From Acidobacteriota bacterium (lineage in GTDB: Bacteria > Acidobacteriota > Blastocatellia > RBC074), in NCBI GenBank assembly GCA_016196035.1, contig JACPYM010000053.1, positions 1 through 64,000 of the forward strand: a stretch of DNA of 64,000 nucleotides, in the 5' to 3' direction. Below the pieces are notes generated by a model that saw nothing but the letters and a program-made list of their open reading frames with translations, was not told the DNA's origin and searched no databases. Shown piece by piece: positions 19,979 to 28,994 of the stretch. Numbering within the stretch: position 1 is the stretch's first letter; each line of letters begins with the position of its first letter. A program made the position numbers and the translations under genes.

Positions 19979-20974
19979 ATGAATGGCGAATGGCGCGAAC
20001 GTGTCTGTTTGGTAACCGGGGGCGCGGGCTTCATCGGCGCGCATCTGTGCGAGCAGTTGCTGGCGCTGGGGGCGCGCGTCGTCGTGCTGGATCGCCATCG
20101 GCCCCGCCGGTCTTATTTCATCATGCAGGGCCTGAACGACCGCGTGGATTTCGTGTTCGGCGACGTGCGCGAATTGCAGGCCGTGCGCTGGGTGCTGGAA
20201 CAACACGCGGTGGACACGATCTTTCATCTGGCGGCGCAGCCGCTGATTCCGCTGGGCAATGTCATTCCCCTTGAGACGCTCAGCGTCAACGCCCTGGGAA
20301 CCTATACCGTGCTCGAAGCAGCGCGGCAGACGGCTGGGATCGAAGCTTTCGTTTACGCCTCCAGCGGCGCTTATTACGGCGACAGTTTGAACGATGCCGC
20401 GTTGGTTGAAGAGCAGTCTCCCACAGCAGCCGCGAATGTCTATGCGCCTTCGATCATCGCGGCAGATACGGCGGTGCGCGCTTATGCCAGGACGTTCAAA
20501 TTGCCGACGCTGGCCTGCCGCTTTTTGAATGTGTATGGCGCGGGCGATTTGAATTTCAGCCGTCTGGTGCCGCGCGCCGTGCGCAATTTGATGCTGGAGA
20601 GTCCCTATCACTTTGGCGCGCGCGACGATGGACGCAGCAAACTGGAATTCGTCAATGTGCGTGATCTCGCGCGCGGTTTGGTGCGGGCGGCAGAGGTGCT
20701 GCATACGCGCCCCTGCACACGTGGCGAGGCCATCAATCTGGGCAGTGGCTATCCGGTTTCGTTGCAGACGCTCACGCGGCTGCTTAGCCGCAGTTACGAT
20801 GGCCAGGAACGCGAACCGTGCTTTTGCGGCGAGCCAGCCGCGCAACCCTTGATCCGTTATTTGGACATACGCAAAGCCGAGCGGCTGTTAGCCTGGCGGC
20901 CAGAGATCGAATTGCAGGAAGGTCTGATGGAAACGCTGGCCTGGTATCGGCGCTTCTGGCCGCAGCTTCGCTAA
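19979..20974 (+). CDS. NAD-dependent epimerase/dehydratase family protein with altered active site
   Basis: The 331-residue extended SDR protein has the NAD-binding [11 protein letters not shown] at residues 13-23 and IFHLAAQPLIPLGN, the pattern of nucleotide-sugar 4,6-dehydratases and epimerases. The catalytic YxxxK motif appears as YAPSI (Tyr155, Ile159), so the essential lysine is replaced. It may be a non-catalytic paralogue or use another chemistry. The ATG at 19979 starts the recognisable domain; a TTG-started extension lacks support. It stands alone, with no glycan cluster next to it, and a perfect 31-bp hairpin follows. Confidence 0.8.
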   Translation: MNGEWRERVCLVTGGAGFIGAHLCEQLLALGARVVVLDRHRPRRSYFIMQGLNDRVDFVFGDVRELQAVRWVLEQHAVDTIFHLAAQPLIPLGNVIPLETLSVNALGTYTVLEAARQTAGIEAFVYASSGAYYGDSLNDAALVEEQSPTAAANVYAPSIIAADTAVRAYARTFKLPTLACRFLNVYGAGDLNFSRLVPRAVRNLMLESPYHFGARDDGRSKLEFVNVRDLARGLVRAAEVLHTRPCTRGEAINLGSGYPVSLQTLTRLLSRSYDGQEREPCFCGEPAAQPLIRYLDIRKAERLLAWRPEIELQEGLMETLAWYRRFWPQLR

Positions 20975-21025
20975 AGTCGAACCACGCCAGATTGGTCTAC
21001 GCGCCGACCCCTGAGCGCGCCAGGA

Positions 21026-21108
21026 GCGGGCGTTTAGCGTTCAAGCTTTGGCTTGTCCGGGCGCTGTGCGCCCGCAAACAAGCCAAAGCTTGAACGCTAA
21101 ACGCCCGC
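21026..21108. repeat. long perfect inverted repeat D (31-bp arms)
   Basis: The arms 21026-21056 and 21078-21108 are exactly complementary over 31 bases, and the loop folds again (CGGGCGC/GCGCCCG). The whole 83-base element can form one hairpin. It lies 51 bases after the SDR gene. The rest of the 345-base gap to the kinase gene (21109-21319) is more AT-rich and probably holds the kinase promoter; no gene is seen there. Confidence 0.9.
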
Positions 21109-21319
21109 CCGCCAGTGCGGCTTTTTCTGTTTGTGTTCCAAACCCGGTTGTTCCGCTTTAGCTGCCCGCAAATCCTTGCCATCCGCACATTAACGCAAGT
21201 ACAATCCGCCCCTGATTGAAACATACAATGCATATTCACAGAGTAAGCCAAAGCGTAGATGTGATGTTCGGCAGGCTGCCTTTTCGATGGGCAAATAAGC
21301 AGCGCAGGAGTTTCTCCGC

Positions 21320-23323
21320 ATGATCGGAACCGTCGCGGGTAATTTCAAAATCCTGGAAGAAATCGGTGAAGGCGGCATGGGCAAGGTCTATCGTGGCGTA
21401 GACACGATGCTCGACCGTGAGGTGGCGATTAAGGTCTTGCGCCCCGAACTGGTCAGCCAAACGCATCTGGTGGATCGCTTCCGGTCTGAAGCCATGACGC
21501 TGGCCAAGCTGAATCATCCCAACATCGCCATGCTCTATGCCTTCTTTCAGCAAGAGCAGCACTTTTACATGGTGATGGAATTCGTGCGCGGCGAGACGTT
21601 GGACAAACGCATTCGCCGCACCGGCTTGCTGGCCTACGATCAGGCATTAAAGGTTTTCCTCTACACGCTGGAAGCCATCGGCTATGCGCATTCGATGAAC
21701 ATCGTGCACCGCGACATCAAGCCCAACAACGTCATGATCACCGAGGCCGAAGAGGTCAAGGTCATGGACTTCGGCATCGCGCGCGTGGTCGGCAGCGAAC
21801 GCATGACGCGCGAGGGTTCGATGATCGGCACGCCCGAATACATGGCCCCTGAGCAGATTCGCGGCCAGGACGTAGACCCGCGCACCGACATTTACGCGCT
21901 GGGCATTCTGCTCTATGAAATGCTGACCGGGCGGCTGCCCTTCATGAATCAAAACCAGTTTGAACTGATGCGCGCGCACATCGAATTCCCGCCGCCGCCG
22001 CCGCGCAAATACGCGCCGCATCTGCCCGAAAGCATGGAAACGATCATGTTGCAGGCATTGTCGAAGAAGAAAGAAGACCGCTTTGCGTCGGCCTACGAAT
22101 TCCGCGATGCCATTCTGGCTTCGCCCGACCTGCCGACCGGCGCGTTGATGGGCCGCGCGACGCGCAGCGGTTCCGCGCCGATTACGCCAGCGCATTTCGG
22201 GCGGGTGAGCCAGGCGCAACAGGCGCTGCCGACCAGCCCGCAACAACGGCCCGCGCCGACTGACCGGCAAACAATGGATGTACGGCAATTCGAAGCGCAG
22301 CAACGCGCCGGTGGTCAGCAGCAACGCCCGGCCCAGGTGCCGCAACGTCAGCAGGCTGGCCCGGCTGCCCAGGCCCGCAGTGCGGATGCCAATGCCACCC
22401 AGGTTGTCAGCGCACCACTCCCATCCGCCAAAGCTGCCACCGCAAAGAAAGGCTTGCCACTTCCATTAATGATTGGCGCGGGGGTGGCGCTGGTGCTGGT
22501 CGTTGCAGTGTTACTTTGGTTTTTGAATCACGGAAAACAAACGTCCAATCCAAACGATCCGAATAAGGGCGGCACGACCGCCACCGGAAAAACGTTCAAG
22601 CCGGACTTGGTCACGCTGTCTGGCGGGTCGTACCGCATGGGCCGTCTGGACGAACCGAAAGCGGATGGCGAAGAAGATTTGGCTTGGGGTTACGCGCAAT
22701 GGCCGGCCAACACCGTCACCGTGCTGCCGTTTGCGCTTGACCGCACCGAAGTCAGCAGCGAGGAATACGCGCAATTCGTCAAAGAAACCAATCACCCCGC
22801 ACCCGAAGACTGGAACGGCAATGAACCGTTCACCGGCAAAGAACAATGGCCGGTGCGCTATGTTTCTTACGAAGAGGCCGAGGCCTTTGCCGCCTGGCGT
22901 TCCAAACGCGACAGCACACGCTATCGTTTGCCGACCGAAGAGGAATGGGAATTTGCCGCGCGCAATGGCGGAGATGCCGCGACCACCGTTTTCCCCTGGG
23001 GCAATCAATGGACGCCGGATTTGGCGAACATCAAATTCACCGAGCCGAAGATCGTCTCGGCCTACCCGCAAGGCGGTACCAAGCAGGGCGTGCTGAATAT
23101 GATCGGCAATGTGGGCGAGTGGACTTCGACCCCGGCAGCCTATTACGCGGGCAACAACAAATTGGAATTGGACGCCGCCGCGCAAACCGCCAAAGTGGTG
23201 CGCGGTGGTTCGTACATCAGTCAACCCGATGGCCCGAAACCGATTCGCGTCACCGTGCGCGGCTTTCTCGATGCAAAGAAGAAAGACCCGACCATTGGCT
23301 TCCGGCTGGTGCGGAGCCAGTGA
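21320..23323 (+). CDS. Ser/Thr protein kinase fused to a sulfatase-modifying-factor domain
   Basis: The protein has 667 residues. The N-terminal 270 are a complete eukaryotic-like kinase: glycine loop IGEGGMGKVYRG, ATP lysine K38 in VAIK, catalytic HRDIKPNN at 130-137, DFG at 150-152 and the APE-like APEQ. A Pro/Gln-rich linker (about 270-375) leads to one transmembrane helix (LMIGAGVALVLVVAVLLWFL, about 382-402). The periplasmic C-terminal 240 residues are a formylglycine-generating-enzyme-like domain (GGSYRMGRLDEP, RLPTEEEWEFAARNG, MIGNVGEW, VVRGGSY). No cysteine is visible in that domain, so the FGE oxidation chemistry is unlikely and it may serve as a sensor. Architecture resembles Pkn1-type kinases. 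Confidence 0.92.
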   Translation: MIGTVAGNFKILEEIGEGGMGKVYRGVDTMLDREVAIKVLRPELVSQTHLVDRFRSEAMTLAKLNHPNIAMLYAFFQQEQHFYMVMEFVRGETLDKRIRRTGLLAYDQALKVFLYTLEAIGYAHSMNIVHRDIKPNNVMITEAEEVKVMDFGIARVVGSERMTREGSMIGTPEYMAPEQIRGQDVDPRTDIYALGILLYEMLTGRLPFMNQNQFELMRAHIEFPPPPPRKYAPHLPESMETIMLQALSKKKEDRFASAYEFRDAILASPDLPTGALMGRATRSGSAPITPAHFGRVSQAQQALPTSPQQRPAPTDRQTMDVRQFEAQQRAGGQQQRPAQVPQRQQAGPAAQARSADANATQVVSAPLPSAKAATAKKGLPLPLMIGAGVALVLVVAVLLWFLNHGKQTSNPNDPNKGGTTATGKTFKPDLVTLSGGSYRMGRLDEPKADGEEDLAWGYAQWPANTVTVLPFALDRTEVSSEEYAQFVKETNHPAPEDWNGNEPFTGKEQWPVRYVSYEEAEAFAAWRSKRDSTRYRLPTEEEWEFAARNGGDAATTVFPWGNQWTPDLANIKFTEPKIVSAYPQGGTKQGVLNMIGNVGEWTSTPAAYYAGNNKLELDAAAQTAKVVRGGSYISQPDGPKPIRVTVRGFLDAKKKDPTIGFRLVRSQ

Positions 23324-23550
23324 ACCAACCGCTGCAACCGTGCAGCGCGCGCCTTCCAATTCGGTGTTGGTGCAGGCGCTAAAGTAAACAAGCTCGATTC
23401 AACTTCCCCAAAACTATCGGCTCTCGCCATGCATCCCTGACTGTTACCAAAAGAAATCCCGCCGCTTGCGCCCCGAGGCCACGGCGGTTGATCATTTTCC
23501 ATTTTCACCACGGAGAAGACCCCGCAGAGGGAGATTCAGGAGAAACCGCA

Positions 23551-26500
23551 ATGACAATAATACCCACGCTTCTGCAACGAAACTTGAAACTGTTGCTCGC
23601 AGTGACCCTTTCGTTGTTGATGATGCTGACCCCCTTGGCATCCGTTTCTGCCGCGACTTCGACCACCGCGACGAATCCGGGCCAGGACCCCGTGACCGGG
23701 GCCTTTGAAGGCACGGTCAGCAGCAGCCAGGGCGGCGCGGCCATCGCGGGCGCGGTCGTCCAATTCGTCAACACCGTGACCGAAGTCCCCGTCGCCAAAC
23801 GCTCTGACACCCAGGGCCGTTTTTATCAGGGCCTCTTGCAACCGGGCGTCTATCGCATCCGCGTCAGCGCGACGGGTTTCAAAACCAAAGTCATCGAACA
23901 ACGCCTGCTCGCGACGCGCGGCAACACGGTGGTGCCGCTGCCGGTCACGCTTGACCCTGACGTCGTCGCGGCGCAGCCGACGCAACCGAATCAACCCAAC
24001 CAACCGGCACAACCGCCGCCGCCAGTTACGCCAGCGCCACCGACACCCGTGGTCAGCCTGCCGGAATCCGCCGAATTGAATGTCACCGACGGACGCCGGG
24101 GCGGCGCGTATACCGATGCCGAAATCGCCACGCTGCCGTTGGGCGATACGACCTTCACGCGCACCTTCGATAGCTTTGCGCTGTTGATTCCGGGTTTGGC
24201 GCTGCCGCCGCAAACGGGCCGTGTCGCGGGGCCGGGCGTGGGCGCGGGCGTAGGCTCAGCGGGCCAGTTCTCGGCCAACGGCCTGCGTTCGCGCGCCAAC
24301 AACTTCCTGGTGGACGGTTCGGACAACAATGACGAAGACATCGGCGTGCGCCGCCAGGGCTTCTTTATGCTGGCGCCGCAACCGGTCGAGTCCATCAAAG
24401 AGTATCAAGTCATCAGCAACCTCGCGCCCGCGCAATTCGGACGCAACATCGGCGCGCAGGTCAACGCCATCAGCAAATCGGGCGGCTATGAAACGCACGG
24501 CGCGGTGTTCGGCTTGCTGAATACCAGCGCCCTGAACGCGCGCGACTATTTCGACACGACCAGCAGCGGGCAACCGACGCCGTTGCAGGGTTTGAATTTC
24601 AGCAATGGCGGCGCGGGTGTGCTGCGCAACGTTTTCATTTGTCCGCCCAGCGGCACGAATTGCGCACAGAAATTTGTGCGCAACCCGGCGGCGGGCCAGG
24701 ACTCGCTGACCTTCGGACAAGCGGGCCTCGTACTCGGCGGCCCCTTGCTGCCGCGACCGAAGACCGATGCAACCGGCGCAACAGTTGGCTCAACCAAAAA
24801 TGCGTTTTACTTCCTTTCGCTCGAAGGCTCGCTGCTGAACGCGAACAAAGAACAAAGCTTTGCGGTGCCAACCGTCGAAGAGCGCGGTTTTGCCCGCAGC
24901 GGCGGCACCGGTTTGGATGATGGCACGTCATTTGGCTTCCCCACCAGCAATCAAGGCGACGCGGTGTTTAGCTTGTATCCGTTCCCGAACAACAACGGTG
25001 GCGTGTATGGCCGCAACACCTACACGCAGATTTTGCCGGCCAGCGCGCAAGGCTACATTGCTTCGTTCAAAATGGATCACAGCCGCAAAATCTGGGGCCG
25101 CGATCAGTCGTTCACGGGCCGTTACAACCGCACGCACGATTGGCGCAACATCCCGGCCACGGGTGATGCACTCTTCGCCACGCTGCGTCCGAAAGTCGGC
25201 ACGCAAAACTTCTCGTTTTTCTGGAACAGCGAACTCACGCACGAAGGTGCGACGACACCCTTCTTCAATCAATTCCGCGCCTCGTATGGCCGCACGCGGT
25301 TGAACTTTGAAGAAGAGCGCGATGTAGATCATCTGGCGCCCAGCGCCATCCTGCCCAACACGCCTTTCACGCTCAACGCGCCCTATCTGGCGAATTTCAC
25401 CGTCCCCACCGATCAGCGCATCGAATATCTGCTCTATCCCAATCGCACCACCGAATTGGGCTTGCTGAGCACGCCTGGTTGCAATCCGAACAGCAATGCC
25501 ACGCCCGTTTTCGGGCAGATTTGCAGCGGCGCGCTCGGCCCGATCGGACAAATCCTGATGCCGGGCTTCAGTCCGTTGGGCGTGGATGTTTATAACTTCC
25601 CACAGCGCCGTGTGAACAACACCTTCCAACTCGCCGACATCCTTTCGTTCCGCAAGGGCGAACACAGCGCGGCGCTCGGCGCTGACATTCGGCGTTCGCA
25701 GCTCAACAGCGATTTGCAACGCAATGCGCTGCCACAACTCGTGTTTGGCGGCGCGCCGGTTCTCAATTTCACCACGGCGCGCGGCTTTTTCCTGGACGGT
25801 TTTTTCCGTCCGGACAGTCTGGCGGCTTCACAAGCGGCCAGCGGTTTCTTCCAGTCGCTGGCGACGATTGACACGTCGGTGATCGGCTTGCGCAGCACAC
25901 AATACAATTTCTTCATTCAGGACGAGTGGCGCGTGAAACCGAACTTCTCGCTGAGCGTCGGCATGCGTTACGAATACAACACCGTGCCGAACGAAGTGAA
26001 CAGCATCATCGAGAAAACGTTCAACAGCACGAAGCTTGATCTGCCGAGCGTCGCCGGCCTGAAACAATTTCTGGCCGGGCGCGGGGACATCTACGATTCC
26101 GACCGGAACAATTTCGGGCCGCGCGCCGGTTTTGCTTACGGCAAGAATTGGGGCCTGAATAAACAGATGGTAATTCGCGGCGGCTATGGTTTGTTTTACG
26201 ATCAAATCATCGGCGCAGTCACCAGCCAATCGCGCAATGTTTTTCCGAACTACCTGACGGTCAATACGGGCGGCGGGCTGCCGGGCGCCAAGATTCCCGG
26301 CACCAACGTCTCGTTTACTGACTTTCAACTCTTCAACCCGGCGCTGTCGTTGCCCGGCGCCAATTTCAGCAACGGACTCTGTTTGCAAGTCGTGCAAAAC
26401 GGTTGCGCGCCGGGCCGTTTCTTTCCGTATGTCGTGCTGGGCACGCCGAACCGGTTGAATCCGAATCTGCCGTTGGACAACGTGGTCAGCGTTTATAACC

Positions 26501-27570
26501 GCGAGTTCCCCGGCGGTTTCGGCTTCACGTTGCCGTCGCGCGCGCTGAAAACACCCTTGGCGCATCATTACTCGCTCACGCTGGAACAACAATTGGCGCG
26601 CAACCTGACCGCCTCTGTCGGCTACGTCGGCACGCAGGGCCGCAATCTGTTGCGGCTGACGACGCCGAACCTGGGGCCGAATTTGAACATGATTTCGTCG
26701 TCAGCTTTCTATCAGATCAACCCGGACACAGGTTCGCCCATCATCAGCGGCATTGTGTTGGCGCCCGGCGTCAACATTGACAAAAATTTGAATTTCGTCG
26801 GCGGGCGTCCCATTCCCAACGCGGGCACGATCTATCTGTATCAAACGACCGCGCGCTCGCGCTACGATTCGTTGCAAGCACAACTGCGCGGTACGCTGCG
26901 CAATCAGTTCAACTTCCAGATTGGCTACGTCTGGTCACACGCATTGGATGACGCCTCGGACGTGTTCGATCTGGCGGGCGCACCGGCCTTGCCGCAAAAC
27001 AGCCTGCGTCCGTCGGAATACGCTTCGGCAAACTTCGACACGCGGCATCGCCTGACCTACAACTTCCTCTGGACGCTGCCGGCGCTGGCGAATGCCCATG
27101 CCGTCAAGCGGGCAGTGCTAGGCGGGTTCGAGATTGCGGGCACGGGCCAGTATCAAACCGGCCAGCCCTTCACCGTCAACAGCATCAACGACATCAATCT
27201 CGACGGCAATTACACCGACCGCTTGCATTCGACGCGCGGCCTGGTCGTCAACGATGACCGGCGCGTGCGTCTGAGCTTTGCCAACAACGCCACCTTCAGC
27301 GAATTCTGGGGCACGATTGGCACGGACGGCGTCGTGGGCCGCAACACCTTCCGCGCCAGCAACTATCTGCTGCTCGATCTGGCCTTGGTCAAAAACTTCG
27401 CCTTCACCGAACGGCAGCGCCTGCTCTTCCGTGTGGACGCCTTCAATTTCACCGACCGCGCCAACTTCGCCATTCCGGTGCGCAATCTGGAAGCGGCGTC
27501 CTTCGGCTCGGCAGTGGACACCGTGACGCCAGGACGGCGCGTGCAGTTTGCGTTGAAGTATTTGTTCTAA
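23551..27570 (+). CDS. Oar-like TonB-dependent receptor with carboxypeptidase-regulatory domain
   Basis: The protein has 1339 residues. A signal peptide (ending SVSA) is followed by a carboxypeptidase-regulatory-like domain (GAFEGTVSSSQGGAAIAGAVVQF, about 35-125). A Pro/Gln-rich linker with QPNQPNQPAQPPPP, a plug domain (NGLRSRANNFLVDGSDNNDEDIG) and a long barrel ending RRVQFALKYLF complete it. It is the same family as the receptor at 8016-11525 but diverged, and the proline-rich linker between the regulatory domain and plug is unusual. The ATG at 23551 has AGGAGA seven bases upstream; the longer frame to 23488 is rejected. It lies 228 bases after the kinase gene and ends at a very strong terminator. 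Confidence 0.9.
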   Translation: MTIIPTLLQRNLKLLLAVTLSLLMMLTPLASVSAATSTTATNPGQDPVTGAFEGTVSSSQGGAAIAGAVVQFVNTVTEVPVAKRSDTQGRFYQGLLQPGVYRIRVSATGFKTKVIEQRLLATRGNTVVPLPVTLDPDVVAAQPTQPNQPNQPAQPPPPVTPAPPTPVVSLPESAELNVTDGRRGGAYTDAEIATLPLGDTTFTRTFDSFALLIPGLALPPQTGRVAGPGVGAGVGSAGQFSANGLRSRANNFLVDGSDNNDEDIGVRRQGFFMLAPQPVESIKEYQVISNLAPAQFGRNIGAQVNAISKSGGYETHGAVFGLLNTSALNARDYFDTTSSGQPTPLQGLNFSNGGAGVLRNVFICPPSGTNCAQKFVRNPAAGQDSLTFGQAGLVLGGPLLPRPKTDATGATVGSTKNAFYFLSLEGSLLNANKEQSFAVPTVEERGFARSGGTGLDDGTSFGFPTSNQGDAVFSLYPFPNNNGGVYGRNTYTQILPASAQGYIASFKMDHSRKIWGRDQSFTGRYNRTHDWRNIPATGDALFATLRPKVGTQNFSFFWNSELTHEGATTPFFNQFRASYGRTRLNFEEERDVDHLAPSAILPNTPFTLNAPYLANFTVPTDQRIEYLLYPNRTTELGLLSTPGCNPNSNATPVFGQICSGALGPIGQILMPGFSPLGVDVYNFPQRRVNNTFQLADILSFRKGEHSAALGADIRRSQLNSDLQRNALPQLVFGGAPVLNFTTARGFFLDGFFRPDSLAASQAASGFFQSLATIDTSVIGLRSTQYNFFIQDEWRVKPNFSLSVGMRYEYNTVPNEVNSIIEKTFNSTKLDLPSVAGLKQFLAGRGDIYDSDRNNFGPRAGFAYGKNWGLNKQMVIRGGYGLFYDQIIGAVTSQSRNVFPNYLTVNTGGGLPGAKIPGTNVSFTDFQLFNPALSLPGANFSNGLCLQVVQNGCAPGRFFPYVVLGTPNRLNPNLPLDNVVSVYNREFPGGFGFTLPSRALKTPLAHHYSLTLEQQLARNLTASVGYVGTQGRNLLRLTTPNLGPNLNMISSSAFYQINPDTGSPIISGIVLAPGVNIDKNLNFVGGRPIPNAGTIYLYQTTARSRYDSLQAQLRGTLRNQFNFQIGYVWSHALDDASDVFDLAGAPALPQNSLRPSEYASANFDTRHRLTYNFLWTLPALANAHAVKRAVLGGFEIAGTGQYQTGQPFTVNSINDINLDGNYTDRLHSTRGLVVNDDRRVRLSFANNATFSEFWGTIGTDGVVGRNTFRASNYLLLDLALVKNFAFTERQRLLFRVDAFNFTDRANFAIPVRNLEAASFGSAVDTVTPGRRVQFALKYLF

Positions 27571-27602
27571 ACCAGGCACCCAAGCAAACTTGGCTATGAC
27601 AA

Positions 27603-27650
27603 AAAGCCGCAGGCAGCAACCATCGAACGATGGTTGCTGCCTGCGGCTTT
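27603..27650 (+). terminator. strong intrinsic terminator
   Basis: The perfect 23-bp stem 27603-27625/27628-27650 has a 2-base loop and is followed by GTTTTTG, 32 bases after the receptor stop. An A-run precedes it, so it can work in both directions; the radical SAM gene converges from the other side. Confidence 0.92.
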
Positions 27651-27673
27651 GTTTTTGATTCACGCTCACGACC

Positions 27674-27850
27674 TAGATCGGATTGCAGAGCGGTGTACGG
27701 GAAAAGGCGCGCTCCCGGTCAGTACCGCGCGCGTCAGCAAGCGGAGACTCTGGCTATACCATAAGCCGCCAGCGTTGGCGCAGCGCTTGCTCACGCGCGC
27801 GGTACTGACCCCACCGCGCCGCCCCGTACATTCAATTGCAAACTGATCTA
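27674..27850. mobile_element. MITE-like palindromic element R, copy 2
   Basis: This 177-bp element is bounded by imperfect terminal inverted repeats, TAGATCGGATTGCA and TGCAAACTGATCTA. Inside is a long stem (CAGTACCGCGCGCG, TCAGCAAGCG and its complement). It has no coding capacity. TA at each outer edge fits target-site duplication by a Tc1/mariner/IS630-type transposase. Copy 3 (45873-46047), in reverse orientation, shares both ends and most of the sequence. The right-hand terminal CTA supplies the TAG stop codon of the radical SAM gene on the minus strand. Confidence 0.8.
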
Positions 27851-28870
27851 ATCGAACAAACTTTGCTGCGTTGTCGGTCGCTTGAAGGTGTTTGGGTACT
27901 CCTTTTTCACATAGCGTTCTTCGTTAAAGCCCAACCGCCGCGCGTGCACTTCAAACGATTTCTTGACCATCTCCCAATACGGCCCTTCGCCGCGCATGCG
28001 TTCGTGGAAGGCGGTTTTGTTGAGCACGCCGCCTTTGACCTCGCGCAACCGGTTGACGATTTTCTGCGCCTTGAGCGGCAGCCGTTCTTGCAGCGTTTCC
28101 AGAAAATACGGCTCGACATTACCCGGCAGGCGCAGCAGATTGATGAAGGCGCGCCGTGCGCCGCATTCACGCGCGCGTTCGAGCAGCGCCGGGATTTCGT
28201 GTTCGTTACAGCCCGGCACGATGGGCGCGAGGCTCAGGCCGACTTCGATGCCCGCGTCGGCCAAGTCTTTCATCGCGGCAAAGCGCGCCTCGGGAAAGGG
28301 CGCGCCAGGTTCCAGCGCGCGGCAAACTTCGTGATCTAAAAACGGGATGGTAAAGAAGACATCGGCGTGCGCCTGCATCGCCAGTTCAGCAATCAACTCT
28401 TTGTCACGGCGAATCAGCGCCGACTTGGTGATGATGCTGACCGGATTGCGGAATTCCAGGCAGACTTCCAGACACTTGCGCGTGAGTTGGTAATTGGCTT
28501 CGAGCGGGATGTAAGGGTCGGAGGTGAACGAGAAAACCAGCACCTCGCCTTTCCAGCTTTTCTTCATCAGTTCTTTACGCAAGAGTTCAGGCGCATGGAC
28601 TTTGGCGACGATCTTGCGCTCGAAATCAGTGCCTGCGCCCCAGCCCAGAAATTCGTGGCGCGTGCGCGAGAAGCAGTAATTGCAGGCGTGCGTACAGCCG
28701 CGATAGCAGTTGATCGAATAGGTAAACGGAATGTCGGGACTGTTGTTGCTGGTGATGATCGTGCGCGTGGCGGTCTCTTCAAAGACTTCCAGCTTGGCTT
28801 CGGGCGGCTCGCCGTCCCATTCATTGTAGGTGTTCAGAAAAGGATTGGGCGGATTGTTGACGTAACGCAT
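27848..28870 (-). CDS. radical SAM protein (PA0069 / Rv2578c-type)
   Basis: The 340-residue protein has the radical-SAM motif CTHACNYC (CX3CX2C) in the context [21 protein letters not shown]. This, with [18 protein letters not shown] and [15 protein letters not shown], is typical of the PA0069/Rv2578c group related to spore photoproduct lyase. The substrate of this group is not established; DNA or nucleotide repair is often suggested from the resemblance. AAAGG lies six bases before the ATG at 28870; an in-frame upstream start at 28903 is less likely. The stop codon lies within the terminal repeat of element R copy 2, so the C-terminus may have been reset by that insertion. Confidence 0.85.
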   Translation of the reverse strand: MRYVNNPPNPFLNTYNEWDGEPPEAKLEVFEETATRTIITSNNSPDIPFTYSINCYRGCTHACNYCFSRTRHEFLGWGAGTDFERKIVAKVHAPELLRKELMKKSWKGEVLVFSFTSDPYIPLEANYQLTRKCLEVCLEFRNPVSIITKSALIRRDKELIAELAMQAHADVFFTIPFLDHEVCRALEPGAPFPEARFAAMKDLADAGIEVGLSLAPIVPGCNEHEIPALLERARECGARRAFINLLRLPGNVEPYFLETLQERLPLKAQKIVNRLREVKGGVLNKTAFHERMRGEGPYWEMVKKSFEVHARRLGFNEERYVKKEYPNTFKRPTTQQSLFD

Positions 28871-28994
28871 AACTGCCTTTCTTTGTGCCGTCCGGAACGC
28901 CAACCGCGCATAAAGTACCTAGCGCAGCTTCGTGGACGATGTTCATCGGGGTGCGGTAAACTCCCCCGCCGTCAACCAATCCAGGCAGACAAAT

